Assembly (NCBI RefSeq): GCF_026686735.1
Contig: NZ_CP113432.1
Span: 3,027,001-3,091,000, forward strand
DNA length: 64,000 nucleotides
Reading direction: 5' to 3'
DNA from: Pseudomonas triclosanedens
Lineage (GTDB): Bacteria > Pseudomonadota > Gammaproteobacteria > Pseudomonadales > Pseudomonadaceae
How positions within the stretch are numbered: position 1 is the stretch's first letter; every line of letters begins with the position of its first letter. The notes below the pieces were generated by a model, which searched no databases, was not told the DNA's origin, and saw nothing but the letters and a program-made list of their open reading frames with translations. Made by a program: the position numbers and the translations under genes. This document shows, in pieces, positions 54,291-62,096 of this stretch.

Positions 54291-55672
54291 TATATGGACT
54301 CTCCCCACAAGTAGTGAGCAAAGCTTTTCTTTTGCACTTGTCGTCAGCGCGGTTGCATTCGTATATCCGGCCTGTTTTGGGCTCTACCGCCCTGGCCATT
54401 CTGTAGTTCGCGCAGCGGGGGCCAAGCGTTCAATCGATCACGAAGATCATGATTGTTATCGGCCTTATTCCGCTGCAGGACTCGCCTGTTCCGACAGTGC
54501 TGCTACTCACCACAACCACAAGAAAACCATCACGCCTTCTTGATTACCTCCGCCGTCAGGCGGGCTTTACGCTTTGCCAGTCACCACTAAATCGCCGCTC
54601 ATGACACCACACCGCCCAGCAAATCCTAACCAGCTTGTTGGCCAAGGCCACGGCCGCTTTGTTGTGGCCAACACGTGCCGCCGTCTCGACGGCCCAGCGC
54701 TGTAACTGGGTCAGTTTCTCGGGTGTCCGGGCCTGACAGCGCTGCGCTGCCAACAAGGCCGCGCGCGAGCCGTGGATCAACAGGGTGCGCACGTATACAT
54801 TGCCTTGCCGGCTAATGTGGCCCAGTTTGCGCCGCTCACCACTGCTGAACTCTCGCGGCGTCATGCCCAGCCAAGCGCTGAGCTGGCGACCATTGGCAAA
54901 GCGCTCGGGCTTGCCGACTGCGGTTTTCAGGGCGCTGGCGGTCAACAGGCCAATACCGCTGACTTCATCGAGTTTGCGCACGACTTCATCGTCGGCATGC
55001 CAGCGTTTGAGTTGCTGCTCGCACTCGACCATGCACTGTTCGTGCAGGTTTATTTCCGCCAGGACGATATGCAGTTGATGGCTCAAGGGCGCGATTTCTG
55101 GGCGCTCAACTAACTCATGGGCGGCACGGATAAAAGCGGCGGTAGAGGCTGGAGCTTCGATGCCCGCTTCGCGCAGGATGCCGCGCAGTAGGTTGATCCG
55201 CTGAGTACGGCTTTTCTTCCAGGTTTCGCGCAGCCCATGCAGTTGCTGCACCTGTTGCTGCTCATGGGTTTTCACAGGCACGGGATGGATATCCTTGCAG
55301 CGCGCGGCTTCTAGCATCGCATCGCAGTCGTTGCGGTCGGTCTTGTTGCGGCGGCGATACGGGCGCACATAGCGCGGGTGGATCAGCTTTACCGAATGGC
55401 CCAGTGCCTGCGCCACGCGCCCCCAGTAATGGGCCGTACCGCAGGCCTCCATCACCCACTCGACCGGCTCGGCTTGCTCCTGTATATATCGCCTAAACGC
55501 CTCTCGGTTCAGCCGCTTGCGCTGCACCACTTGGCCGGAACGGACACTCTCGGCAACTTGGTAAACGGACTTGGCCAGATCAACCGCAATTCGCTTCATC
55601 ACAACACTCCCAATTTCAGCCACCACCGTTCTCGGTATAGAACTGTGGCGCAGGGAGAGTCCATTACAGCAT
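54291..55672 (-). mobile_element. IS1111-family (IS110) element inserted in attC
   Basis: Subterminal inverted repeats ATGGACTCTCCC begin near 54294 and end near 55665. The element splits the aac(6')-IIa attC precisely in its left arm. No target duplication is made, as usual for IS1111. Borders are uncertain by about two bases because CA/TTCA can be assigned to either side. It belongs to the IS1111-attC group, which targets integron attC sites. The ~265 bases left of the transposase (54291-54555) hold no gene. Confidence 0.88.
54556..55599 (-). CDS. IS110/IS1111-family transposase
   Basis: The 347-residue DEDD transposase starts at [15 protein letters not shown] (ATG 55599; an upstream frame adds nine residues). 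[16 protein letters not shown] holds conserved acidic residues. The C-terminal transposase-20 domain contains [18 protein letters not shown] (near 214) and the Ser-containing [20 protein letters not shown] region ([13 protein letters not shown] near 275). It is intact. Confidence 0.93.
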   Translation of the reverse strand: MKRIAVDLAKSVYQVAESVRSGQVVQRKRLNREAFRRYIQEQAEPVEWVMEACGTAHYWGRVAQALGHSVKLIHPRYVRPYRRRNKTDRNDCDAMLEAARCKDIHPVPVKTHEQQQVQQLHGLRETWKKSRTQRINLLRGILREAGIEAPASTAAFIRAAHELVERPEIAPLSHQLHIVLAEINLHEQCMVECEQQLKRWHADDEVVRKLDEVSGIGLLTASALKTAVGKPERFANGRQLSAWLGMTPREFSSGERRKLGHISRQGNVYVRTLLIHGSRAALLAAQRCQARTPEKLTQLQRWAVETAARVGHNKAAVALANKLVRICWAVWCHERRFSGDWQSVKPA

Positions 55673-55718
55673 TCAAGCCGACGCCGCTTCGCGGCGCGGC
55701 TTAATTCAGGTGTTAGGC
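55673..55718. other. attC of aac(6')-IIa, right part
   Basis: TTCAAGCCGACGCCGCTTCG and the following bases form the attC hairpin, ending in core GTTAGGC (55712-55718). The cassette border is 55712/55713, where the catB cassette begins. Confidence 0.88.
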
Positions 55719-55753
55719 AACGGTGTTGTTGCAGATTTTTGGTGCGGAATTAT

Positions 55754-56386
55754 ATGAAGAACTATTTTGAGAGCCCGTTTAAGGGAAAACCTCTCGTCGA
55801 ACAGGTAAAGAACCCAAATATCAAGGTAGGCCGTTATAGCTATTATTCAGGCTATTACCACGGGCATTCATTTGATGATTGCGCTCGCTACCTCCTGCCT
55901 GATCGTGATGACGTTGATAAATTGATAATTGGAAGCTTTTGCTCCATAGGGACGGGTGCATCTTTTATCATGGCTGGAAATCAAGGTCACCGATATGATT
56001 GGGTTACATCATTCCCTTTTTTCTATATGAATGAGGAACCGGCATTTTCGGAATCAGTTGATGCTTTCCAGGCGGCAGGTGATACCGTCATAGGAAGCGA
56101 CGTGTGGATTGGCTCTGAAGCAATGATTATGCCTGGAGTAAAGGTTGGCCATGGAGCGGTAATTGGCAGCCGGGCTTTGGTTACCAAAGATATAGAGCCA
56201 TACACAATAGTTGGTGGCAACCCTGCAAAAGAGATAAAGAAGCGCTTTTCAGAACAGGAAATTTCAATGTTGCTAGATATGAAGTGGTGGGATTGGCCGT
56301 TGGAGCAAATTAAAGAAGCAATGCCTCTTTTGTGCTCGTCTGATATTGCAGGCTTGTACCATTTTTGGCAGCGTTCAAGTGCCTAA
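55754..56386 (+). CDS. catB: chloramphenicol O-acetyltransferase, CatB family
   Basis: This xenobiotic acetyltransferase of 210 residues has a left-handed beta-helix of hexapeptide repeats (for example [27 protein letters not shown]). It acetylates chloramphenicol and is unrelated to the CatA2 enzyme also in this window. The N-terminus [18 protein letters not shown] and [22 protein letters not shown] are family-specific. It lies between the integron type CatB3 and the chromosomal Pseudomonas CatB7 in sequence as I remember them, so I give no allele. It is the third cassette (55713-56467). Confidence 0.93.
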   Translation: MKNYFESPFKGKPLVEQVKNPNIKVGRYSYYSGYYHGHSFDDCARYLLPDRDDVDKLIIGSFCSIGTGASFIMAGNQGHRYDWVTSFPFFYMNEEPAFSESVDAFQAAGDTVIGSDVWIGSEAMIMPGVKVGHGAVIGSRALVTKDIEPYTIVGGNPAKEIKKRFSEQEISMLLDMKWWDWPLEQIKEAMPLLCSSDIAGLYHFWQRSSA

Positions 56387-56473
56387 CAAACGGCTGTTGT
56401 CGCCCCTTCGGGGCTGGGACGGCCTTTCCGCCGCTTTGCGGCTACAAGTCCGCCCCAAAGCCGGGCGTTAGCA
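56381..56473. other. attC of the catB cassette
   Basis: It runs from GCCTAAC (56381-56387, containing the stop codon) to GTTAGCA (56467-56473). The arms include CCCCTTCGGGG and CCGCTTTGCGG stems. Confidence 0.85.
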
Positions 56474-56802
56474 GGTTTTCGGGTTTTAACGGTTTTAGTC
56501 AGTAGCTTTTTTCGGCATTGCTCGCGTTTGGTTTTCCTAGCGGCAGCGCCAAAAGGTTTAGTTCGCCAGTTTGTGGGTTTGCTGCAAACGGTTGTGGCGG
56601 TAGCGTTGTTCTTCTTGGCTTCGCTTAACAGTTTTACAGGTTCCGGTCGGCTCGCCGTATCGCAGTTAACCGGTTTAGTTTTAAATTAAAAGCAGCTTGC
56701 CGTTGTTCGGGTTTGCCAGTGCGGCAAGCCGCGAAAGTTAGGTGCAGGCTGCTAACAAGGCCAGTCAAGCGACGCCAAACAGCGTCGCGCTTGCTGGCAG
56801 CG
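56468..56802 (+). other. ORF-poor gene cassette(s)
   Basis: The 335 bp between the catB attC and the next core contain no ORF above 60 codons. A 36-codon frame starting at TTG 56518 (LLAFGFPSGSAKRFSSPV...) ends at TAA 56626-56628 inside GCTTAAC, an exact inverse-core consensus, which is how cassette genes usually end. An exact core GTTAGGT follows at 56737-56743. The last ~60 bp (56751-56808) form a clear attC hairpin (GCCAGTCAAGCGACGC with GCGTCGCGCTTGCTGGC). It may be one cassette or two, the second almost only an attC. Confidence 0.55.
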
Positions 56803-56825
56803 TTATGTTTTAAAAAGGTTTAACT

Positions 56826-57098
56826 ATGGAATTTAGTGACAAAGAACTGGCAGTGATAGCCGGTGCTAGGAAAAAGATTAAAGCTGCAACATTCTTCAGA
56901 GTTTTGCTCATTGTTGTCATGCTATGCGGTATTACCTTGATGGCAACAGGCGTGGTTGTTGCTGAGTTTATCGTTTATTTAGCATTCGGCGCTGTTGTTC
57001 TGGCTATCGGATTACCTCAGTTTGGTTCTGGGCCTAAGTACGAAGAGTTATTAAATATTTTAGATAGTAAAGCTAATGCGCAGCGTTCAAAAACATAA
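56826..57098 (+). CDS. cassette-encoded small membrane protein
   Basis: This 90-residue protein has two hydrophobic segments (about 23-45, FRVLLIVVMLCGITLMATGVVV; and 48-66) between a charged N-terminus and a soluble C-terminal tail. AAAGGTTTAACT precedes the ATG. I do not recognise the family. It is a gene cassette of unknown function (56803-57173), with its stop in the attC inverse core (ACATAAC). Position five in the array means weak expression from Pc. Confidence 0.75.
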   Translation: MEFSDKELAVIAGARKKIKAATFFRVLLIVVMLCGITLMATGVVVAEFIVYLAFGAVVLAIGLPQFGSGPKYEELLNILDSKANAQRSKT

Positions 57099-57179
57099 CA
57101 AGGCGCATCACTCGTGGCCTGCGGCCACTGGGACGTCAAACGCTAACGCGTTTTTCCGCCCGTGTGCTTTGCGTTAACC
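57093..57179. other. attC of the small membrane protein cassette
   Basis: It runs from ACATAAC (57093-57099) to GTTAACC (57173-57179) with palindromic GCCTGCGGCC and ACGCTAACGCGT parts. Confidence 0.8.
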
Positions 57180-57193
57180 TCTGAGGAAGAATT

Positions 57194-57667
57194 GTGAAAC
57201 TATCACTAATGGTAGCTATATCGAAGAATGGAGTTATCGGGAATGGCCCTGATATTCCATGGAGTGCCAAAGGTGAACAGCTCCTGTTTAAAGCTATTAC
57301 CTATAACCAATGGCTGTTGGTTGGACGCAAGACTTTTGAATCAATGGGAGCATTACCCAACCGAAAGTATGCGGTCGTAACACGTTCAAGTTTTACATCT
57401 GACAATGAGAACGTATTGATCTTTCCATCAATTAAAGATGCTTTAACCAACCTAAAGAAAATAACGGATCATGTCATTGTTTCAGGTGGTGGGGAGATAT
57501 ACAAAAGCCTGATCGATCAAGTAGATACACTACATATATCTACAATAGACATCGAGCCGGAAGGTGATGTTTACTTTCCTGAAATCCCCAGCAATTTTAG
57601 GCCAGTTTTTACTCAAGACTTCGCCTCTAACATAAATTATAGGTACCAAATCTGGCAAAAGGGTTAA
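57194..57667 (+). CDS. dfrA1: trimethoprim-resistant dihydrofolate reductase DfrA1
   Basis: It replaces the sensitive chromosomal dihydrofolate reductase. The protein has 157 residues with GTG start at 57194 after GAGGAAG. The DHFR marks are [27 protein letters not shown] and IVSGGGEIY. The sequence agrees with DfrA1 as I know it, except Arg at residue 150 (NYRYQIW) where I remember Ser. This could be an allele difference. Its attC is the usual ~95-bp type. Confidence 0.94.
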   Translation: MKLSLMVAISKNGVIGNGPDIPWSAKGEQLLFKAITYNQWLLVGRKTFESMGALPNRKYAVVTRSSFTSDNENVLIFPSIKDALTNLKKITDHVIVSGGGEIYKSLIDQVDTLHISTIDIEPEGDVYFPEIPSNFRPVFTQDFASNINYRYQIWQKG

Positions 57668-57756
57668 CAAGTGGCAGCAACGGATTCGCAAACCTGTCAC
57701 GCCTTTTGTACCAAAAGCCGCGCCAGGTTTGCGATCCGCTGTGCCAGGCGTTAGCT
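57662..57756. other. attC of the dfrA1 cassette
   Basis: It runs from GGTTAAC (57662-57668) to GTTAGCT (57750-57756); CGGATTCGCAAACCTG pairs with CAGGTTTGCGATCCG. The cassette is 57174-57750. Confidence 0.9.
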
Positions 57757-57775
57757 GCCAAGAAACGGAGTAGTT

Positions 57776-58018
57776 ATGGCAAGAGGATTTTATAAAAAGC
57801 GTCACAACGTAGGCCAGAGTATCCCTTCGAATCAGCTTCGTGTCGGAATGCTTATCCATTTGAGTTATACGAATTTTGGTTGCGTTTGGCGAATTTCATC
57901 CATAGAGCCAGTGAACTCGAAAGGCGAAATATGGCTCAATCTTGTAGCTCCCGAGTCAGGAAAAACAAAGCGCACAAATGCGAGATATGCTGTATACATA
58001 CGAAGAGATCAGCGGTAA
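57776..58018 (+). CDS. orfC/gcuC-type cassette protein
   Basis: This is an 80-residue soluble, basic protein of unknown function, found commonly next to dfrA1 in class 1 and 2 type arrays (dfrA1-orfC). AAACGGAG precedes the ATG. It has a compact beta-rich look (LRVGMLIHLSYTNFGCVWRISSIEP). The cassette is 57751-58112, the last of the array. Confidence 0.75.
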   Translation: MARGFYKKRHNVGQSIPSNQLRVGMLIHLSYTNFGCVWRISSIEPVNSKGEIWLNLVAPESGKTKRTNARYAVYIRRDQR

Positions 58019-58024
58019 GCATGC

Positions 58025-58118
58025 AGCTAACAAGTTGCTCAAATACGTTCCGGGCCTACGGCCCTCCACCGGACAGCCAAAGCTGCGCTTTGCCTGCCGT
58101 TTAGCAAGGCGTTAGATG
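58025..58118. other. attC of the orfC cassette, last of the array
   Basis: It runs from AGCTAAC (58025-58031) to GTTAGAT (58112-58118), after which the 3'-conserved segment starts. Confidence 0.85.
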
Positions 58119-58219
58119 CACTAAGCACATAATTGCTCACAGCCAAACTATCAGGTCAAGTCTGCTTTTATTATTTTTAAGCGTGCATAATAAGCCCTAC
58201 ACAAATTGGGAGATATATC

Positions 58220-58567
58220 ATGAAAGGCTGGCTTTTTCTTGTTATCGCAATAGTTGGCGAAGTAATCGCAACATCCGCATTAAAATCTAGCGAGGGCTTT
58301 ACTAAGCTTGCCCCTTCCGCCGTTGTCATAATCGGTTATGGCATCGCATTTTATTTTCTTTCTCTGGTTCTGAAATCCATCCCTGTCGGTGTTGCTTATG
58401 CAGTCTGGTCGGGACTCGGCGTCGTCATAATTACAGCCATTGCCTGGTTGCTTCATGGGCAAAAGCTTGATGCGTGGGGCTTTGTAGGTATGGGGCTCAT
58501 AATTGCTGCCTTTTTGCTCGCCCGATCCCCATCGTGGAAGTCGCTGCGGAGGCCGACGCCATGGTGA
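58220..58567 (+). CDS. qacEdelta1: quaternary ammonium efflux protein QacE-delta1
   Basis: This 115-residue small multidrug resistance protein starts [27 protein letters not shown], with the membrane-embedded Glu14. The C-terminal fourth helix is replaced by sequence that runs into sul1 ([14 protein letters not shown]), the defining deletion of the 3'-CS. Residual activity is weak. Its end overlaps the sul1 start by 7 bp. Confidence 0.97.
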   Translation: MKGWLFLVIAIVGEVIATSALKSSEGFTKLAPSAVVIIGYGIAFYFLSLVLKSIPVGVAYAVWSGLGVVIITAIAWLLHGQKLDAWGFVGMGLIIAAFLLARSPSWKSLRRPTPW

Positions 58568-59400
58568 CGGTGTTCGGCATTCTGAATCTCACCGAGGACT
58601 CCTTCTTCGATGAGAGCCGGCGGCTAGACCCCGCCGGCGCTGTCACCGCGGCGATCGAAATGCTGCGAGTCGGATCAGACGTCGTGGATGTCGGACCGGC
58701 CGCCAGCCATCCGGACGCGAGGCCTGTATCGCCGGCCGATGAGATCAGACGTATTGCGCCGCTCTTAGACGCCCTGTCCGATCAGATGCACCGTGTTTCA
58801 ATCGACAGCTTCCAACCGGAAACCCAGCGCTATGCGCTCAAGCGCGGCGTGGGCTACCTGAACGATATCCAAGGATTTCCTGACCCTGCGCTCTATCCCG
58901 ATATTGCTGAGGCGGACTGCAGGCTGGTGGTTATGCACTCAGCGCAGCGGGATGGCATCGCCACCCGCACCGGTCACCTTCGACCCGAAGACGCGCTCGA
59001 CGAGATTGTGCGGTTCTTCGAGGCGCGGGTTTCCGCCTTGCGACGGAGCGGGGTCGCTGCCGACCGGCTCATCCTCGATCCGGGGATGGGATTTTTCTTG
59101 AGCCCCGCACCGGAAACATCGCTGCACGTGCTGTCGAACCTTCAAAAGCTGAAGTCGGCGTTGGGGCTTCCGCTATTGGTCTCGGTGTCGCGGAAATCCT
59201 TCTTGGGCGCCACCGTTGGCCTTCCTGTAAAGGATCTGGGTCCAGCGAGCCTTGCGGCGGAACTTCACGCGATCGGCAATGGCGCTGACTACGTCCGCAC
59301 CCACGCGCCTGGAGATCTGCGAAGCGCAATCACCTTCTCGGAAACCCTCGCGAAATTTCGCAGTCGCGACGCCAGAGACCGAGGGTTAGATCATGCCTAG
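58561..59400 (+). CDS. sul1: sulfonamide-insensitive dihydropteroate synthase Sul1
   Basis: Sul1 makes dihydropteroate while discriminating against sulfonamides. I use the accepted ATG at 58561 (279 residues), although the frame is open upstream from 58474. Family motifs are [17 protein letters not shown] (near 5), [15 protein letters not shown] (near 43) and the pterin site [13 protein letters not shown] (near 170). It is complete, and ISCR1 sequence begins shortly after its stop. Confidence 0.97.
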   Translation: MVTVFGILNLTEDSFFDESRRLDPAGAVTAAIEMLRVGSDVVDVGPAASHPDARPVSPADEIRRIAPLLDALSDQMHRVSIDSFQPETQRYALKRGVGYLNDIQGFPDPALYPDIAEADCRLVVMHSAQRDGIATRTGHLRPEDALDEIVRFFEARVSALRRSGVAADRLILDPGMGFFLSPAPETSLHVLSNLQKLKSALGLPLLVSVSRKSFLGATVGLPVKDLGPASLAAELHAIGNGADYVRTHAPGDLRSAITFSETLAKFRSRDARDRGLDHA

Positions 59401-59590
59401 CATTCACCTTCCGGCCGCCCGCTAAATATCTCCTTTTGGGTTGTTAATAAAACATCCAATAAGTTGACTGTGCGTGAAAAAGAAAGTTTTGTGTGATGGC
59501 GTTGAAGATCGCACCGTTAAGCTCTTATGTGGGATGGTGCAGAGCTCGACGACTACCGATAAAACGCAACCGCCGCAAACAGACAAGAAA

Positions 59591-59618
59591 AAGCCCCAAC
59601 TGATAACAGTTGGGGCTT
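59591..59618. terminator. stem-loop AAGCCCCAACTG / CAGTTGGGGCTT
   Basis: A perfect 12-bp stem (59591-59602 with 59607-59618) is preceded by an A-run and followed by CAGTATT. It is a likely bidirectional terminator that insulates ISCR1 from sul1 transcription. Confidence 0.65.
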
Positions 59619-59761
59619 CAGTATTGTGATTGGTGGAGCAATAGCACCCTGAACCCAAAACCTTCTCGCTCAACCGGTAGTGGCTGATAACAACTCGTGA
59701 GGGCTATTGCGGGTTAAGCATTTAGCGATGTCTAGGGCCAGACTGGACGTCTGAACGCAAG

Positions 59762-59795
59762 CCGCTGATACTGTACATAACCACAGTATCAGCGG
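59762..59795. promoter_or_regulatory. LexA-like box within a 13-bp inverted repeat before the ISCR1 transposase
   Basis: CCGCTGATACTGT (59762-59774) and ACAGTATCAGCGG (59783-59795) are perfect inverted repeats. At the centre, TACTGTACATAACCACAGTA (59769-59788) fits the SOS consensus CTGT-N8-ACAG with the outer TA/TA bases. The GGAGGA ribosome binding site follows at 59794-59799. Either LexA control or an RNA stem limiting translation is possible. Confidence 0.5.
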
Positions 59796-59804
59796 AGGAT
59801 ACCC

Positions 59805-61346
59805 ATGTCGCTGGCAAGGAACGCCACGGCGAGTCAATCGCCCACTCAAACAAACGGTTACGAACGCCACCAACCCGACCAGACGCTGCTCTACCAGCTG
59901 GTTGAGCAGCACTACCCAGCCTTCAAAGCCTCACTCGAAGCCCAAGGTCAACACCTGCCTCGCTACATCCAACAAGAATTCAACGACCTCCTCCAATGTG
60001 GCCGTCTGGAGTATGGTTTCATGCGGGTTCGCTGCGAGGATTGTCATCACGAGCGTCTGGTCGCCTTCAGCTGTAAACGACGCGGCTTTTGCCCTAGCTG
60101 CGGTGCCCGCCGGATGGCCGAGAGTGCGGCGCTGCTGATAGACGAAGTCTTCCCCAAGGAGCCCATTCGCCAGTGGGTGCTCAGCTTTCCTTTCCAGCTA
60201 CGCTTTTTGCTGGCTCGCCATCCCCAGCTGATGGGCCAGGTCTTGAGTATCGTCTATCGTACACTCTCAACTCATCTGATCAAAAAAGCCGGTTACACCA
60301 AAGCCTCTGCACAAACTGGCTCAGTGACTCTTATCCAACGCTTTGGCTCCGCGCTAAATCTCAATGTCCACTACCACATGCTGTTTCTCGATGGTGTCTA
60401 TGCCGAAGATGACTATGGCAAGCAACGCTTCCATCGTGTCAAGGCACCCACTTACGATGAGCTGAATACGCTCGCTCACACCCTCAGCCATCGCATCGCT
60501 CGCTGCATGGAAAAGCGTGGGATTTTGGAGCGTGATGCCGAGAATACGTGGTTGACACTGGAAGAGGGCGAAGACGATACGCTGACTCAATTACATGGTG
60601 CTTCGGTTACGTATCGCATTGCCGTCGGCCCCCAGCAAGGGCGCAAAGTCTTCACCCTGCAAACCTTGCCAGGGCGTGAGGATAAAGCCGACTCAAGCAG
60701 TCGAGTAGCCAACCATGCTGGTTTCTCGCTACACGCCGGTGTGATGGCCGAAGCGCATCAGCGGGATAAGCTTGAGCGCTTGTGTCGCTACATTAGTCGG
60801 CCAGCGGTTTCAGAAAAACGTCTGGCATTAACCGCCAATGGGCAGGTGCGTTACGAGCTCAAAACTCCGTACCGCAATGGCACCACCCATGTGATCTTCG
60901 AGCCGCTGGACTTCATCGCCAAACTCGCTGCGTTGGTACCTAAGCCGCGAGTCAACCTCACACGCTTCCACGGCGTCTTTGCACCGAACAGCAAACACCG
61001 AGTTCAAGTAACACCCGCCAAGCGGGGCAAGAAGCCCGACAAATCGGAAGGTCTCGATACTAACTGGCGTGACAAGAGTCCTGCAGAGCGCCACCGCGCC
61101 ATGACCTGGATGCAACGCCTCAAGCGAGTCTTCAATATTGATATTGAAGTCTGCGAACACTGCGGCGGTCACGTCAAAGTGATTGCCAGCATCGAAGATC
61201 CGAAGGTCATTGAGCAGATTCTCAAGCATCTGAAACAGAAAACAGCCAAGGCGAATGCCGCCAAGCAGCGTGAGCTGCCACCAGAACGAGCGCCGCCACT
61301 GACTCCCAGCCTGTTCGATCCATCACAGAGTCGTCTCTTTGACTGA
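59805..61346 (+). CDS. ISCR1 transposase (Orf513)
   Basis: This IS91-family rolling-circle transposase has 513 residues, the classical Orf513 length. An N-terminal zinc-binding region (CEDCHHERLVAFSCKRRGFCPSCGARRMAE, near 78-107) is followed by the catalytic region (NLNVHYHMLFLDGVY near 185, the His-x-His metal motif; Tyr-containing segment LKTPYRNGTTHVIFEPLDFIAKL near 350). GGAGGA precedes the ATG. It appears intact. Confidence 0.95.
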   Translation: MSLARNATASQSPTQTNGYERHQPDQTLLYQLVEQHYPAFKASLEAQGQHLPRYIQQEFNDLLQCGRLEYGFMRVRCEDCHHERLVAFSCKRRGFCPSCGARRMAESAALLIDEVFPKEPIRQWVLSFPFQLRFLLARHPQLMGQVLSIVYRTLSTHLIKKAGYTKASAQTGSVTLIQRFGSALNLNVHYHMLFLDGVYAEDDYGKQRFHRVKAPTYDELNTLAHTLSHRIARCMEKRGILERDAENTWLTLEEGEDDTLTQLHGASVTYRIAVGPQQGRKVFTLQTLPGREDKADSSSRVANHAGFSLHAGVMAEAHQRDKLERLCRYISRPAVSEKRLALTANGQVRYELKTPYRNGTTHVIFEPLDFIAKLAALVPKPRVNLTRFHGVFAPNSKHRVQVTPAKRGKKPDKSEGLDTNWRDKSPAERHRAMTWMQRLKRVFNIDIEVCEHCGGHVKVIASIEDPKVIEQILKHLKQKTAKANAAKQRELPPERAPPLTPSLFDPSQSRLFD

Positions 61347-61560
61347 CGACCCCAAATCCAACACTGCTCAACACTGCCAACTTTTAAACGGGGCGGTGGG
61401 GCAGTTTGTATCTCTCGAGCTATCAGGCTAGAGATTTTACCGCCAAATCGAACCTTATTAGAGCGGTTTAGGCTGGACCGGCAGTTAAAATTGGGGCTTG
61501 AGCGGTAAACGAGTGAGGGAATTTCAGGTAAGATACTTCGGATGAGGAGCAAAAAGGTGG

Positions 61561-61596
61561 TTTATACTTCCTATACCCTTTATACTTCCTATACCC
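61561..61596. repeat. tandem 18-bp repeat at the ISCR1 origin end
   Basis: TTTATACTTCCTATACCC occurs twice in direct tandem (61561-61578 and 61579-61596). The unit contains the ISCR1 oriIS motif. The sequence after 61596 is unrelated and leads to catA2. Confidence 0.8.
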
Positions 61597-61776
61597 CGGT
61601 TATCCGGTGGTTTTCTGTTTGCGGAATAAAACAGATTAGTGACAGTTTTCTCAGAATGGCGTGTTCCGGTGACTTCTGTTTTCGTGTGCTGCATCCGGAA
61701 GTGTCAGGCCCGCCGGATATGAAAAAGGCCTCCGGAGAGTACCGTGACTTTATTTTCGGCACAAATACAGGGGTCG

Positions 61777-61947
61777 ATGGATAAATACGGCGATAGTTTC
61801 CTGACGGATGATCCGTATGTACCGGCGGAAGACAAGCTGCAAACCTGTCAGATGGAGATTGATTTAATGGCGGATGTGCTGAGAGCACCGCCCCGTGAAT
61901 CCGCAGAACTGATCCGCTATGTGTTTGCGGATGATTGGCCGGAATAA
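61777..61947 (+). CDS. small acidic hypothetical protein upstream of catA2
   Basis: This 56-residue ORF starts at ATG 61777 (a GTG-started frame from 61744 is possible). It is rich in Asp and Glu (DKYGDSFLTDDPYVPAEDKL, ending YVFADDWPE). I do not recognise it; plasmid or phage regulatory proteins of this size are common. A hairpin GGGCTTAAT/ATTAAGCCC follows at 61956-61978. It came with the catA2 segment captured by ISCR1. The 61597-61776 stretch before it shows nothing that I recognise. Confidence 0.5.
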   Translation: MDKYGDSFLTDDPYVPAEDKLQTCQMEIDLMADVLRAPPRESAELIRYVFADDWPE

Positions 61948-61955
61948 ATAAAGCC

Positions 61956-61978
61956 GGGCTTAATACAGATTAAGCCCG
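61956..61978. terminator. stem-loop after the 61777 ORF
   Basis: GGGCTTAAT and ATTAAGCCC pair around four bases, followed by a short AT-rich stretch. It is a possible weak terminator separating this ORF from the catA2 leader. Confidence 0.4.
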
Positions 61979-62023
61979 TATAGGGTATTATTACTGAATA
62001 CCAAACAGCTTACGGAGGACGGA

Positions 62024-62065
62024 ATGTTACCCATTGAGACAACCAGACTGCCTTCTGATTATTAA
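62024..62065 (+). CDS. candidate catA2 leader peptide (MLPIETTRLPSDY)
   Basis: This 13-codon ORF follows a strong GGAGGACGGA ribosome binding site and ends 31 bases before catA2. Its last codons (from 62051) are the 5' arm of the stem that hides the catA2 Shine-Dalgarno. The layout is that of inducible cat and cmlA leaders. Confidence 0.5.
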   Translation: MLPIETTRLPSDY

Positions 62066-62089
62066 TATTTTTCACTATTAATCAGAAGG
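62051..62089 (+). promoter_or_regulatory. catA2 SD-sequestering stem-loop
   Basis: CCTTCTGATTA plus following bases (62051-62067) pair with TATTAATCAGAAGG (62076-62089), about 14 bp with a small bulge. The 3' arm contains the AAGGA ribosome binding site of catA2 (ATG 62097). Opening of the stem by a stalled ribosome would allow translation. Confidence 0.6.
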
Positions 62090-62096
62090 AATAACC

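Larger units (their letters stand above)
59424..61596 (+). mobile_element. ISCR1
   Basis: This IS91-like rolling-circle element is joined to the 3'-CS after sul1. The left border is approximate (just after the sul1 tail, near ATATCTCC). The right, origin end is the TTTATACTTCCTATACCC repeat at 61561-61596. ISCR1 captures adjacent DNA by one-ended transposition, here catA2. The 59424-59804 stretch holds a terminator-like hairpin and the transposase leader but no gene; 61347-61560 holds nothing that I recognise. Confidence 0.9.
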
